The position numbers were made by a program, and so were the translations under genes. A stretch of DNA of 64,000 nucleotides from Microbacterium album (lineage in GTDB: Bacteria; Actinomycetota; Actinomycetes; Actinomycetales; Microbacteriaceae): assembly GCF_014643695.1 (NCBI RefSeq), contig NZ_BMJY01000012.1, positions 26,259 to 90,258 of the forward strand. The letters are read 5' to 3'. This document shows positions 24,760 through 33,642 of the stretch, one piece after another (position 1 is the stretch's first letter; every line of letters starts with the position of its first letter). Under the pieces are notes generated by a model. It had not been told where the DNA came from and did no database searches. It worked only from the letters and a program-made list of their open reading frames with translations.

Positions 24760-25380
24760 TCAGCTGCCGTACCGGATCTCCACGCGGCGATTCGCCGCCT
24801 GCGCCTCCGCGATCGCGGTCTCGTCGCCGGTCTCGCGCACGGCGGGTCGGGTCTCGCCGTGCCCCCGGACCTCGAGGACGAGGTCCGGGCGGGCGGTCGC
24901 GATGGCGTCGGCGACGGCCCGCGCGCGCCGCTCGGAGAGATCCAGGTTGTAGGCGGCGTCGCCGACGGAGTCGGTGTGCCCCTCCACGTGCACCGTCTCG
25001 CCCTCCGGCACGGGCTCGACCAGCTCGCGCAGGTGCGGCTCCGCGGAGCCGGGCAGATCGGCGCTGTCGAAGCGGAACAGGATGTCCGAGGAGAGGGAGA
25101 TCGTCGTCTCGCCGCCGTCCTGCTCTTCCGTCGCGAAGGACGAGACGCGTCTCTCCGCCGAGTAGCGCGTCACCGACCCGTCGAGCGAGTAGCGGATGAC
25201 CGCGTCCCCGCGCGCGGCCGGGAAGTCGAGCTCGTCCAGGCTGGGCCAGGCGTACGCCGAGGTGAGCATCGTGGCGGCGACGCCGGTGCTGAGCGCAAGA
25301 GCGGGGGCGCGACCGACCATGCGGCGGGCGGATCCGGTGACGACGGCCAGCGCGCGCGTCGCGGAACTGAGGATCGCCAT
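24760..25380 (-). CDS. OmpA-domain protein, membrane-anchored or secreted
   Basis: A 206-residue protein with an N-terminal hydrophobic segment (about 25-45, ending TSAYA) and a C-terminal OmpA/MotB peptidoglycan-binding domain (about 90-206). The diagnostic motif is VEGHTDSVGDAAYNLDLSERRA, quoted here from its start, with FRFDSADL before it. OmpA-like domains grip peptidoglycan non-covalently. The ATG at 25380 begins two bases after the stop of the lipoprotein gene, so the two are co-translated and probably work together at the cell wall. Confidence 0.85.
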   Translation of the reverse strand: MAILSSATRALAVVTGSARRMVGRAPALALSTGVAATMLTSAYAWPSLDELDFPAARGDAVIRYSLDGSVTRYSAERRVSSFATEEQDGGETTISLSSDILFRFDSADLPGSAEPHLRELVEPVPEGETVHVEGHTDSVGDAAYNLDLSERRARAVADAIATARPDLVLEVRGHGETRPAVRETGDETAIAEAQAANRRVEIRYGS

Positions 25381-25382
25381 CG

Positions 25383-25988
25383 TCAGTCCTCGCGCGTGAG
25401 CGGCACGCCCTGGAAGGACGGCCAACTCGGGTCGATGACGACATCGAACGCGTCCACGTCATCCTCGGGGGTGGGGAAGAACGCCTGGAAGCCGACGGGC
25501 GTCTGGCTTGCGGTGCGCGTCGTGACCGGATCGGACATGAACAGGTGCGGCCCCGAGCTCAGCACGCCGTACTCCTTCAGGTTCGCGATGTCGACGAGCT
25601 TGAGGTTGGATCCGGTGAAGGCGCCGCCGAGCATGTCGTAGACGCGGATGTCCGAGCCGGTCCACAGCGGCGTGAGCACGAGGCGCAGCTCGGTGACGCC
25701 GTCGCGGACGGCGAGCGACTCGATGCCCACCCGCAGCTCCTGGCCCGGCTCGCCGGGCACCGTGAAGGTCGCGTCGGCGATCACGTCGTCCGGATCCGGG
25801 AAGTCGACGCCGACCACGCCCTGGGCGCCGGCGTCCTCGGCGCCGTCTCCCGCTTCGGCCTCGGCCGTGGGGGCGTCGGCCGCGGGCGGGTCGTCGCGGC
25901 CGTCCGTCGCGGGCTCGGGCGCGCACGCGCTCAGCAGCAGCATCAGCGCGGCGATCGCGCCGACGGTCGTGGTCGAGCGAAGGGTCAT
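25383..25988 (-). CDS. Lipoprotein of unknown function paired with an OmpA-domain protein
   Basis: A 201-residue predicted lipoprotein with signal peptide and lipobox LLLSAC (lipidated Cys22). An acidic Asp/Glu/Ala/Pro-rich linker follows to about residue 60, then a beta-rich domain ([20 protein letters not shown] ... [12 protein letters not shown]). The body resembles immunoglobulin-like extracellular domains, but no family is assigned. It is the first gene of a two-gene operon with the OmpA-like gene. The 133 bp between it and the ABC operon hold only a short imperfect repeat (26075-26130). Confidence 0.8.
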   Translation of the reverse strand: MTLRSTTTVGAIAALMLLLSACAPEPATDGRDDPPAADAPTAEAEAGDGAEDAGAQGVVGVDFPDPDDVIADATFTVPGEPGQELRVGIESLAVRDGVTELRLVLTPLWTGSDIRVYDMLGGAFTGSNLKLVDIANLKEYGVLSSGPHLFMSDPVTTRTASQTPVGFQAFFPTPEDDVDAFDVVIDPSWPSFQGVPLTRED

Positions 25989-26074
25989 GGTGCCTCCTCG
26001 GGTCCGGCGGGCTCGATCACGACGTTACCGTCGCGCCGGTCGTGGTCCGGGCCCCGGGGCGGGTGAGAACTCCC

Positions 26075-26130
26075 CACGCGGCGTCAGCCGAGACGCACGG
26101 TGTCAGCCGCTGCACGCGGCGTCAGTCGAT
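26075..26130. repeat. Short imperfect tandem repeat
   Basis: Three imperfect copies of a CACGCGGCGTCAGCCG-like unit of 17-21 bp, running from the intergenic gap into the last codons of the ABC ATPase gene. No function is apparent. Confidence 0.4.
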
Positions 26131-26910
26131 GACGGGGATGGACGCCAGCAGCCGTTTCGTGTACTCGTGGCGCGGGCGCAGCAGCACGTCCCGCACCGGG
26201 CCGCGTTCGACGATCTCGCCGTCCTTCATCACGACGACGCGATCGCACAGGCTCTGCACCACGCCGATGTCGTGCGATACGAGCACGAGCGTCAGCCCGT
26301 CGCGCTCGCGCAGCCGCCCGAGCAGCTCCAGGATGTGCGCGCGCACCGTCACGTCGAGCGCCGACAGGGGCTCGTCGCCCACGAGCACGCTCGGCCGGTG
26401 GGCGATCGCCCGGGCGATCGCGATGCGCTGGCGCTGCCCGCCCGAGAACTCGTGCGGATAGCGGTCCGCCATCTCCGGGTCGAGGCCGACCTCGCCCAGC
26501 ACCTCGCGCACGCGGGCCCGCCGGTCGCCGGGCACACCGAGCGCCCAGAGGGGCTCCGCGACGATGCGTCCGACGCTCATGCGGGGATCGAGCGACGCGT
26601 ACGGGTCCTGGAAGACCACGCCCGTCCGGCGGCGCAGCCAGTGCAGGGAGCGGGCCGGGGCGCCGGCGTCCACCGGGCGCCCGTCGAACTCCACGGTTCC
26701 GCCGCTGGGCAGGTCGAGCCCGAGCAGCAGCCGCATGAGCGTCGACTTGCCCGAGCCGGACTCCCCGATGACGCCCAGAGCCTCGCCGCGGGCGACGTCG
26801 AGATCGGCGGGCGCGAGCGCGGTCTGTTCGCGCCGCCGGGAGAACAGGGTCTCGCGCGGCAGCGCGTAGCGGCGTGTCAGCCCGCGCGCCCGGATCAGGG
26901 GCTCGCTCAT
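26122..26910 (-). CDS. ABC transporter ATPase, DppF/OppF/NikE type
   Basis: Second ATPase of a peptide/nickel-type importer. Walker A is GESGSGKST, the signature is [14 protein letters not shown], Walker B is [13 protein letters not shown], and the H-loop is VLVSHD. The ATG at 26910 follows GGAGG and overlaps the upstream ATPase gene (ATGA). With 262 residues it lacks the long C-terminal oligopeptide domain that binds an iron-sulfur cluster in some DppF proteins. It is the last gene of the hydrolase-SBP-permease-permease-ATPase-ATPase operon. Confidence 0.9.
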   Translation of the reverse strand: MSEPLIRARGLTRRYALPRETLFSRRREQTALAPADLDVARGEALGVIGESGSGKSTLMRLLLGLDLPSGGTVEFDGRPVDAGAPARSLHWLRRRTGVVFQDPYASLDPRMSVGRIVAEPLWALGVPGDRRARVREVLGEVGLDPEMADRYPHEFSGGQRQRIAIARAIAHRPSVLVGDEPLSALDVTVRAHILELLGRLRERDGLTLVLVSHDIGVVQSLCDRVVVMKDGEIVERGPVRDVLLRPRHEYTKRLLASIPVID

Positions 26911-27731
26911 CCACCGCCTCCCTCGCATCGGTCGTGCGTGTCATCGGGGTGCCCGCCGGGCCGCCAGAGCGTCGCTTTCGCGTCGCGCAGCAGCCCCTGC
27001 GTGACCGTGCTGCGCGGGTTCCGCAGCAACTGCGCGACGGGGCCGTCCTCGACGACGCGGCCGCGCTCGAGCACCACGCCGTGCGTGGCGACCTGCGACA
27101 GCACCGCCAGATCGTGCGTGATGAACGCGAGCGACATGCCCTCGTCCGACACCAGCCCCAGCAGCAGCTCGAGGATCTCCGCCTGGATCGTCACGTCGAG
27201 CGCCGTCGTGGGCTCGTCCGCGATCAGCAGCCTCGGCCGGCACGCGAGTGCCATCGCGATCGCGACGCGCTGTCGCTGTCCGCCCGACAGCTGGTGCGGA
27301 TAGCGGCGCACGATCGACTCCGGATCCGGCAGGCGCACGCGCCGGGCCTCCTCGACCGCGAGGCGGCGGCCCTCGGCCCTCGAGACGCCCCGGTGGATGC
27401 GTGCGGACTCGGCGATCTGCCGGCCCACCGAGCGGATCGGGTTCAGCGCGGTCTGCGGCTCCTGGAAGACCATGCCGATCTCGTCCCCGCGGAGCCGCGC
27501 CAGCTCGCGGTCGGGGAGCCCGATCAGCTCCCGGCCGTCCCAGCGGACGCTCCCCGTCGCGGTCGCCCCGTCGGGCAGCAGCCCCAGGACCGCCAGGGCC
27601 GTGAGCGACTTGCCCGATCCCGATTCGCCGATGAGTCCCACGCGCGCGCCGTCGGGGACGGCGAAGGAGACGCCGTCGACCACCCGGCGTCCGCCGATCT
27701 CGACCGCCAGCCCCTCCACCTCGAGGCTCAC
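26907..27731 (-). CDS. ABC transporter ATPase, DppD/OppD/NikD type
   Basis: First ATPase of the importer. Walker [10 protein letters not shown]-loop [12 protein letters not shown] (typical of the peptide/nickel class), signature [14 protein letters not shown], Walker [14 protein letters not shown]-loop AFITHD. The start is GTG 27731, sharing GTGA with the stop of the upstream permease; the open frame runs far upstream but is non-coding there. It has 274 residues, so it too lacks the usual longer C-terminal extension. It pairs with the DppF-type ATPase as a heterodimer. Confidence 0.9.
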   Translation of the reverse strand: MSLEVEGLAVEIGGRRVVDGVSFAVPDGARVGLIGESGSGKSLTALAVLGLLPDGATATGSVRWDGRELIGLPDRELARLRGDEIGMVFQEPQTALNPIRSVGRQIAESARIHRGVSRAEGRRLAVEEARRVRLPDPESIVRRYPHQLSGGQRQRVAIAMALACRPRLLIADEPTTALDVTIQAEILELLLGLVSDEGMSLAFITHDLAVLSQVATHGVVLERGRVVEDGPVAQLLRNPRSTVTQGLLRDAKATLWRPGGHPDDTHDRCEGGGG

Positions 27732-28645
27732 GCGACGACCCCCGGCGTGGTGCGAGGGGTGGCCTTCGGCCCGCCGCGTCGCAGCGTCGGATCCGTCGCC
27801 TCCCGCAGGGCGTCGCCCAGGAGGTTCAGCGCCAGGACCGTGAGCGTGATCGCGAGGCCCGGCCACACGACCGAGAGCGGATGCACGCGGATGTACTGCT
27901 GCAGGTCCGCGAGCAGCAGACCCCACGAGGGCTGCGTGACGGGGGCGCCGAAGCCGAGGTAGGACAGCCCCGCCTCGGCGAGCACCGCGATCGCCATCGA
28001 CCACGACAGCTGCACGATGAACACCGGGGCCACGTTCGGCAGCAGGTGGCGACGCAGGTTCTGCAGCGGTGTGAGGCCCGCGGCCCGTCCCGCGAGGACG
28101 TAATCGCTGCGCTGCACGCGGCGCAGCTCGGGGCGGGTCACGCGCGCGATGTTCACGCCGAAGCCGATGCCGACGGACCACACCACGACCCACAGCGAGC
28201 CGCCCCACACGGCCGAGATCATCATGGCGATCAGCAGCACCGGGAACGCGATCAGGATGTCGATCAGCACCGCGACGGCCTCCCGGGTCCAACGCGGCGT
28301 GAGCGCCCCCAGCGCGGCGAGGCCGATCCCGACCGCGGTCGCGACCAGTCCCGCGCCGACCGCGACGAGCGCCGTCGTGCGGGCGCCCGCCATGATCAGG
28401 CTCAGGATGTCGCGTCCCGTGCCGTCGGTCCCGAGGAGGTGCGGCCAGCCCGGCAGCCCCCACCGGGCCGTGACGTCCACGGTGCGCGGGTCGAACGGCG
28501 TCCATGCCAGCGAGACCAGCGCGGTCGCCGCGACGACGGCCACCGCGATCAGGCCGAAGCGCCCCGGGCCGAGGCGCCACAGCCGCGCGAGGAGGCGGTC
28601 GCGCGGAACGCCGCCGCGCGCGGGGGAGCGAGCGGGATCCGTCAT
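27728..28645 (-). CDS. ABC transporter permease, DppC/NikC type
   Basis: Integral membrane subunit of 305 residues with about six helices. An N-terminal cytoplasmic arm precedes helix 1 (FGLIAVAVVAATALVSLAW), then the family motif HLLGTDGTGRDILSLIMAGART and the EAA-loop region RPELRRVQRSDYVLAGRAAG (quoted in part), which contacts the ATPases. Its start overlaps the DppB-type gene (ATGA) and its stop overlaps the ATPase gene (GTGA). Confidence 0.9.
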   Translation of the reverse strand: MTDPARSPARGGVPRDRLLARLWRLGPGRFGLIAVAVVAATALVSLAWTPFDPRTVDVTARWGLPGWPHLLGTDGTGRDILSLIMAGARTTALVAVGAGLVATAVGIGLAALGALTPRWTREAVAVLIDILIAFPVLLIAMMISAVWGGSLWVVVWSVGIGFGVNIARVTRPELRRVQRSDYVLAGRAAGLTPLQNLRRHLLPNVAPVFIVQLSWSMAIAVLAEAGLSYLGFGAPVTQPSWGLLLADLQQYIRVHPLSVVWPGLAITLTVLALNLLGDALREATDPTLRRGGPKATPRTTPGVVA

Positions 28646-29592
28646 GTCGCCTCCCGGTGCCGGGGATCGATGACGCGGTGCGCCAGATCGACAACGAACC
28701 CGACCACGAGCACGAACCCGGTCAGCGCGAGCAGTTCGCCCTGCACCATCACGAGGTCGCGCGATCCGACGTCGGTCGCGAGCATGCGGCCGATCCCGGG
28801 CAGGTTGAACACGCGCTCGACGACGACGGCGCCCACGACGATGCCCGCGACCTGCACGCCCAGGACCGTGACGATCGAGAGCCCGACCGACGGCAGGCCG
28901 TGGCGCACGAGCGCCTGCGTACGGGTCAGCCCCTTCGCGGCCGCCGCGCGCACGAAGTCCTGGCCGATCGCCTGCAGCGTGGCGCTGCGCACGAACCGCA
29001 GGAGCATGGCGCCCTCGACGACCCCGATCGTGAGCGCGGGGAGCGCGAGGGCGCGCAGCGCCTCACCGGGGGACGCCCAACCTGCGCGGGGGAAGCCCTG
29101 AGCGGGCAGCCAGCCGAGCGCGACGGCGAAGACGACCACGAGCATCATGCCGGCCCACACGACCGGGACCGCCGCGAGCGCCTGCGCGACCACGCTGATC
29201 AGGGTTCCGTCCGGCCGCTCCCGACGCACGGCCGACAGCACACCGAACGGCACGGCGATCAGCAGCGCGATCAGCAGCGCGAGGAGCCCGAGCGGGGCGG
29301 TCACCTGGGCCTTCTGCCACAGCTGCTCGGTCACCGAAGAGCCCGTGAGCAGCGAGGATCCCAGGTCGCCCCGGAACAGGCCGCCGATCCAGTCCAGGTA
29401 CTGCACGGGCAGCGGGCGGTCCAGGCCCAGCTCGGCGCGGATCGCCGCCACGCGCTGAGGCGACCCCTGCGTCCCCGCGATCACCTGCGCCACGTCGCCC
29501 GGCAGCACCCGCAGCGTCGTGAAGATGAGCGCGCTCGCGACGAACAGCCCCACCACGAGCAGGGTCAGTCGCGTCAGCAGGTACCGGATCAC
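28642..29592 (-). CDS. ABC transporter permease, DppB/NikB type
   Basis: The partner permease, 316 residues, beginning MIRYLLTRLTLLVVGLFVASALIF with the basic start typical of DppB. GLDRPLPVQYLDWIGGLFRGDLG is the conserved first periplasmic loop (given from its start), and ATLQAIGQDFVRAAAAKGLT is the cytoplasmic EAA loop. It is coupled at both ends to its neighbours except for a 28-bp gap after the substrate-binding protein gene. The substrate could be peptides, nickel complexes or opine-like compounds. Confidence 0.9.
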   Translation of the reverse strand: MIRYLLTRLTLLVVGLFVASALIFTTLRVLPGDVAQVIAGTQGSPQRVAAIRAELGLDRPLPVQYLDWIGGLFRGDLGSSLLTGSSVTEQLWQKAQVTAPLGLLALLIALLIAVPFGVLSAVRRERPDGTLISVVAQALAAVPVVWAGMMLVVVFAVALGWLPAQGFPRAGWASPGEALRALALPALTIGVVEGAMLLRFVRSATLQAIGQDFVRAAAAKGLTRTQALVRHGLPSVGLSIVTVLGVQVAGIVVGAVVVERVFNLPGIGRMLATDVGSRDLVMVQGELLALTGFVLVVGFVVDLAHRVIDPRHREAT

Positions 29593-29620
29593 GGCATGCG
29601 CGGGGACGGGACGCCCGGCC

Positions 29621-31156
29621 TCAGCCGGTCGTCACGGTGACGCCGGACAGGTTCAGGCGCGCGTTGACGGAGTCGACGGGGAAGCCCGCCACGCCCGGCC
29701 CGACGGCCGTGATCGTCTCGCCCACGTAGAGCCAGTCGGCCGCGTGATCCTCCGACACGATCCGCGCCGCCTGGGCCAGCAGCTCGGCGGACTCGTCCGG
29801 GTCCAGCGATCGCAGCGCCTGGCTGTACAGGTCCTGGACCTCGGCGTTGTCGTAGCCGAAGTAGTAGTCGGGGTTCGCGAAGTTGCCGAAGTCGCGGGGC
29901 TCGACGTGCAGCACGAAGCTGAGCTGGTAGTCGCGGTTCGTGTACACGTCCTGCAGCCACGCCGTGAACTCGACGGGCGAGACGCGCAGGTCGACCCCGA
30001 TGTCGTTGAAGGCCGACACGAGGAACGCCGACACGGAGGTGGGGTAGAAGGCGGGGATGGTCAGCTCCAGCTCGAGGTTCTCCTGGCCGGCCTCGGCGAG
30101 CAGCTCCCGGGCGCGTTCCGGGTCATGCGACACGACGTCCGACAGGTCCTCGTACCCCGGGTCCAGCTCGGGGATCGGGCCGTACTGGGTCCTGGACGCG
30201 CCGACCGCGCGCACGAGCGCGTCGTGGTCGATCGCGAGCCGGAGCGCTTCGCGCACGCGCACGTCGTCGAGCGGCGCCACCGCGTTGTTGAAGGCGAGCG
30301 TGCCCTTGTCCGTGGTCTTGCCCGTCGTCAGACGGAAGCCGTCGGTGCCGTCCAGCTGCGGAGCGAGATCCGCCTGCACGGCCGTGAGGACATCCAGGCT
30401 GCCGTCCAGGGCCGCGTTGACGCCGGCCGTGAAATCGGGGATGTACTGCAACTCCACGGCCGCGACCCCGGCGGGCTCGCCCCAGTACTCGTCGTAGCGC
30501 GCGAGCGTGATGCTGTCGCCCTGCCTCCAGTCCTCGAGCGTGAACGGTCCCGTGCCGTTGGCCCCCGTCCGCAGATCCGTGGTGTCCCCCTCGTCGAACA
30601 CGAGGCCCGCGGGCCCCGTCAGGGAGAACAGCAGGTTCTGGTTCGGCTGGTCCAGCGTCAGCACCACGGTGCGGTCGTCGGGTGCCTCGACGGAGGAGAC
30701 GTCCGCGAGATCCCCGTGTCCGATGAGGCTCTCGTCCGTGCGCACCTCCTCGAGCGTCGCGACGACGTCCGACGCCGTGAGCTCGCCCCCGGCATGGAAC
30801 GTGACGCCTGACTGGAGGGTGAACGTGTACGTCAGGCCGTCGTCCGAGATGTCGTACTCGGCGGCGAGCGCGGGGACGATCTCGTTCTCGGGCGTGCGCG
30901 TCACGAGTCCCTGGTACACGTTGTCGATGAGGACCTGCTCGAGCGCCGCGCCCGAGGTCCGGCGGATGTCGAGGTTCTCGGGCTCGAGGACGAGACCGAC
31001 GCGCAGCGTCGCGTCGGGGTCGGGGTCGCCCGTCGGCTCGGGAGACGGCGCTCCGTAGCACCCCGCGAGGACGACCGCCGCGGTCAGCAGGCCCGCCGCA
31101 GCGGCGGAGGACCGGCGCGGGACGGACCCGGCACGGCGCGAGAGGGAGTGGGACAT
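29621..31156 (-). CDS. Substrate-binding lipoprotein, SBP_bac_5 (peptide/nickel) family
   Basis: A 511-residue lipoprotein, with lipobox LAGC after a basic signal peptide, that captures the ligand for the importer. The cluster C signatures are visible: LVLEPENLDIRRTSGAALEQVL, VTRTPENEIVPALAAEYDIS, YTFTLQSGVTFHAGGELTASDV and NGTGPFTLEDWRQGDSITLARYDEYWG (each quoted in part or whole). GAAAGGA precedes the ATG at 31156. Its gene follows the alpha/beta hydrolase by 50 bp. No Pro/Ala repeat or other feature reveals the ligand. Confidence 0.9.
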   Translation of the reverse strand: MSHSLSRRAGSVPRRSSAAAAGLLTAAVVLAGCYGAPSPEPTGDPDPDATLRVGLVLEPENLDIRRTSGAALEQVLIDNVYQGLVTRTPENEIVPALAAEYDISDDGLTYTFTLQSGVTFHAGGELTASDVVATLEEVRTDESLIGHGDLADVSSVEAPDDRTVVLTLDQPNQNLLFSLTGPAGLVFDEGDTTDLRTGANGTGPFTLEDWRQGDSITLARYDEYWGEPAGVAAVELQYIPDFTAGVNAALDGSLDVLTAVQADLAPQLDGTDGFRLTTGKTTDKGTLAFNNAVAPLDDVRVREALRLAIDHDALVRAVGASRTQYGPIPELDPGYEDLSDVVSHDPERARELLAEAGQENLELELTIPAFYPTSVSAFLVSAFNDIGVDLRVSPVEFTAWLQDVYTNRDYQLSFVLHVEPRDFGNFANPDYYFGYDNAEVQDLYSQALRSLDPDESAELLAQAARIVSEDHAADWLYVGETITAVGPGVAGFPVDSVNARLNLSGVTVTTG

Positions 31157-31206
31157 GGCGGTCCTTTCGGAGCGGGCCGCGCGGCAGCGCGGAGAGAGGA
31201 GGGGGA

Positions 31207-32139
31207 TCACCGGTCGGCGGACCCGTCGGCGTGGCCACGCAGGAGACGCGCGAGCTCGACGGGCGCGACCTCCTGCACGTTGTGCGGGGCGTCGAGCGGC
31301 ACGACGCGGGCATGGGGGACGCGGCGTGAGAGCTCGGCCGTCGCCGCGGCGTCGACGAAGCCCCGCTCGGCCCGCACGAGCGTCAGCGGGACGCGGAGCG
31401 CGGCGAGGTCGTCCCATGATCGGGCGTACGCTCCGCCCGGCGCCTGATCCGCGGCCGGGGCGAGGGCGTGCTGCGCGATGCGGGCGAAGTGGTGCTTCCA
31501 CTCGACCCGGCCGTCCTGCCGCACGCGCGTGTTCAGGAAGACCCCGCGTCGAGTGTCCTCGAGCGAGCCGCCGAGCCCGAACGCCTGCGCGCGTTCGACC
31601 ACCGCGTCGCGCGACGGGAAATCGGCCTGCTCGTAGAAGCGCCGCAGGTGCTCGAGGCCGGGGCTCGCGTCGATGTCGGGAGTGATGTCCACGATCACGA
31701 CGGCCCGCACGAGGTCGGCGCGGGCGGCCGCGACGGCGGCCGCGGTCAGGCCCCCCAGCGAGTGCCCCGCGAGCACGACGGGCCCGGTGGTCCAGGTCTC
31801 GAGGCCCCGGATGACGTCGGGAGCGAGCGTGCCGGGGGCGTAGTCGGCGTCGTCGCGCCAGGAGGAGTCGCCGTGGCCGGCCAGATCGATCGCGATCGCG
31901 CCGTCGTCGAGCGCGATGGCCGTCGCGTCCCACGTGTGCGCGTTCAGGCCCGCGCCGTGCAGCAGCACGACCCGAGGCGCGCCCTCGCCGTAGCGGATGG
32001 CGGAGAGGAGCCTGCCGTCGTCGAGCGGGAGCGTGAGGCGTCGTGCCGAGGGTGCCTCCAGCCCGAGCCGCTCGGCCTGCCCGGGAAGGTAGGCGAACTC
32101 GCTCGTGAGCGGCTCACGGCTCTCGGTCACGCGGGTCAC
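31207..32139 (-). CDS. Alpha/beta hydrolase at the head of the ABC operon
   Basis: A 310-residue hydrolase. LLHGAGLNAHTWD supplies the oxyanion hole, GHSLGGLTAAAVA the nucleophile serine, and DAPHNVQEVAP the histidine; the acid is probably in the VRAERGFVDAAA region. The GTG at 32139 has AGGAAG just upstream. Position ahead of a peptide/nickel-type importer suggests it processes the imported compound, for example an ester or amide, but this is inference. A palindrome between this gene and the divergent AhpD-like gene may control both. Confidence 0.85.
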   Translation of the reverse strand: MTRVTESREPLTSEFAYLPGQAERLGLEAPSARRLTLPLDDGRLLSAIRYGEGAPRVVLLHGAGLNAHTWDATAIALDDGAIAIDLAGHGDSSWRDDADYAPGTLAPDVIRGLETWTTGPVVLAGHSLGGLTAAAVAAARADLVRAVVIVDITPDIDASPGLEHLRRFYEQADFPSRDAVVERAQAFGLGGSLEDTRRGVFLNTRVRQDGRVEWKHHFARIAQHALAPAADQAPGGAYARSWDDLAALRVPLTLVRAERGFVDAAATAELSRRVPHARVVPLDAPHNVQEVAPVELARLLRGHADGSADR

Positions 32140-32217
32140 CGGCTTCCTGGTCGGGGTTGGACGCGACCATTGTGCCGCCGTTCGAGCATCGCGCGGAAAT
32201 CGGGAGCCATTATGGCC

Positions 32218-32263
32218 ACTATAAAACGTCATACTTGACCGTTTTGAAGAGATTAACGATCAT
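32218..32263. promoter_or_regulatory. Divergent promoter region with overlapping operator-like palindrome
   Basis: On the plus strand, TTGACC (32235-32240) and GATCAT (32258-32263) are 17 bases apart and face the AhpD-like gene. On the minus strand, TATAGT (32218-32223) faces the hydrolase operon. Between and over them lies a palindrome: GTCA-TACT-TGAC (32228-32239) with outer AAAAC and GTTTT arms (32223-32227, 32241-32245). This AT-rich patch stands out from its surroundings. Confidence 0.5.
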
Positions 32264-32330
32264 AGCGTGGGCAGAATGATCCGCGGTCGATTCCTGGTCG
32301 CGCGGCGCGAGGCCTCTGTAGGGTGGCAGC

Positions 32331-32819
32331 ATGGAGCAGTTGCGGGTGCACCTGTCGAAGTCCGAGCCGGAGGCGTACAAGAGCCTCGACGCGTTCTCGC
32401 GCACCGTCGGCGGCATCGCCAGGGAGAACGGGATCGACGAGCGTCTCAAGGAGCTCGTGCTCCTGCACTGCTCCCAGCTGAACGGCTGCGCGTACTGCAC
32501 CCGCGTCCACACCGACAGGGCGGTCGCTGCGGGCCTGTCCGCCGACGAGCTCACCCAGGTGCCCGTGTGGCGGGAGTCGGGGGTCTTCACCGAGCGGGAG
32601 CGCGCCGCACTGGAGCTCGCCGAGGCGTTCACGTTCATCCACCGCGGCGGAGTGCCCGATGACGTGTACGAGCGCGCCGGCGCCGTACTGAGCGAGAAGG
32701 AGTACCTGGGCATCAGCTGGCTGTGCGTGTCCATCAACGCCTTCAACCGTGTCGTGATCGCGGGACGATACCCGGTGCCGCCCCGGAGCGCGCCGTCGCG
32801 CGAGGCCGCGGACGCATGA
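32331..32819 (+). CDS. Carboxymuconolactone decarboxylase/AhpD-like protein
   Basis: A 162-residue all-helical protein of the CMD/AhpD family. The redox motif is LNGCAYCTRVH: a CxxC pair followed by His, with the preceding ELVLLHCSQ helix supplying the glutamate of the proton relay. Members act as alkylhydroperoxidases or thiol-disulfide partners. A TAGGGT box stands six bases before the ATG, so a leaderless transcript is also possible here beside the upstream promoter. Its stop overlaps the start of the phosphatase gene (ATGA), implying one operon. Confidence 0.87.
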   Translation: MEQLRVHLSKSEPEAYKSLDAFSRTVGGIARENGIDERLKELVLLHCSQLNGCAYCTRVHTDRAVAAGLSADELTQVPVWRESGVFTERERAALELAEAFTFIHRGGVPDDVYERAGAVLSEKEYLGISWLCVSINAFNRVVIAGRYPVPPRSAPSREAADA

Positions 32820-33583
32820 ATCGCGCCATGAGTGAGGCGTCCGAACCCTCGACGAGCGGAGGCCCGATGTCGGCCTCCGAGAGCCTCGTCCCCGGAGCCG
32901 TCAACTTCCGCGACGTCGGCGGATTGCCCGCACGCGCCGGACGGACGCGTCACGGCGTCCTGTACCGCTCCGGCAACCTCGCCGCCGTGGAGGCGCCCGG
33001 GGCCGAGGCGTTCCGTCGACTCGGCGTGCGGCGCGTGGTCGACCTGCGCTCGGACGACGAGGTCGCCCACGCGCCGAGCCGTGTGGGAGATGTCGAGACG
33101 CTGAGGGTGCCGCTGTTCCTGGGGTCTCTCGCGTCCTTCTTCGTGGAGGACCTGTCACTGACCGAGCTGTACCGCCTGCTGCTCGCGCGCTCGGGGGACA
33201 GGATCGTGACGGCCGTGCGGGGGATCCTCGGGGCGCAGCCGGTCCTGGTCCACTGCACGGTGGGGAAGGACCGGACCGGCATGACCGTCGCGCTCGCGCT
33301 CGCCGCGTCGGGGGTCGACGAGGACGCGGTGGTGGCGGACTATGCGCGCACGGAGAGCATGCTGCCCGCCTGGCGCAACGCCGAGGTCACGGCGCGCGTT
33401 CGAGCCGCGTATCCGTCCGCGCGCAACCTGGAGGAGCTCGCCACGCGCTCGCCCGCGCCCGTCATGCGCGGCATCCTCGACGAGGTACGCGCGCAGCACG
33501 GATCGGCGGAGGGCTACCTCCGCGCGCACGGCATGGACGACGGCGAGCTCGCGCTACTGCGGCGCACGCTGATCGCGGAGTGA
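32816..33583 (+). CDS. Tyrosine-protein phosphatase (Y_phosphatase3, PtpB-like)
   Basis: A 255-residue phosphatase. The P-loop HCTVGKDRTGMTVALAL has the catalytic Cys and Arg of CX5R, and NFRDVGGLPARAGRTRHGVLYRSGNLA (quoted from its start) is the N-terminal signature of the MptpB-like family. VVDLRSDDEVAHAP follows the usual first strand. It may dephosphorylate phosphotyrosine, phosphoserine or phosphoinositides. Coupled to the AhpD-like gene. ATG 32816 is used; ATG 32828 is possible. Confidence 0.9.
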   Translation: MNRAMSEASEPSTSGGPMSASESLVPGAVNFRDVGGLPARAGRTRHGVLYRSGNLAAVEAPGAEAFRRLGVRRVVDLRSDDEVAHAPSRVGDVETLRVPLFLGSLASFFVEDLSLTELYRLLLARSGDRIVTAVRGILGAQPVLVHCTVGKDRTGMTVALALAASGVDEDAVVADYARTESMLPAWRNAEVTARVRAAYPSARNLEELATRSPAPVMRGILDEVRAQHGSAEGYLRAHGMDDGELALLRRTLIAE

Positions 33584-33601
33584 GCCGGGAATCTTCGCCG
33601 G

Positions 33602-33620
33602 TAAGGTGAGGCATGCCTGA
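33602..33620. promoter_or_regulatory. Candidate IdeR/DtxR iron box
   Basis: TAAGGTGAGGCATGCCTGA matches 13 of 19 positions of the actinobacterial iron-box consensus TTAGGTTAGGCTAACCTAA, including both AGG/CCT cores. It lies 22 bp before the SIP-domain gene, just ahead of a TAGACT -10 candidate (33628-33633), so iron-bound regulator would block this promoter. Confidence 0.6.
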
Positions 33621-33642
33621 GTTGAGATAGACTGGTCGGATC

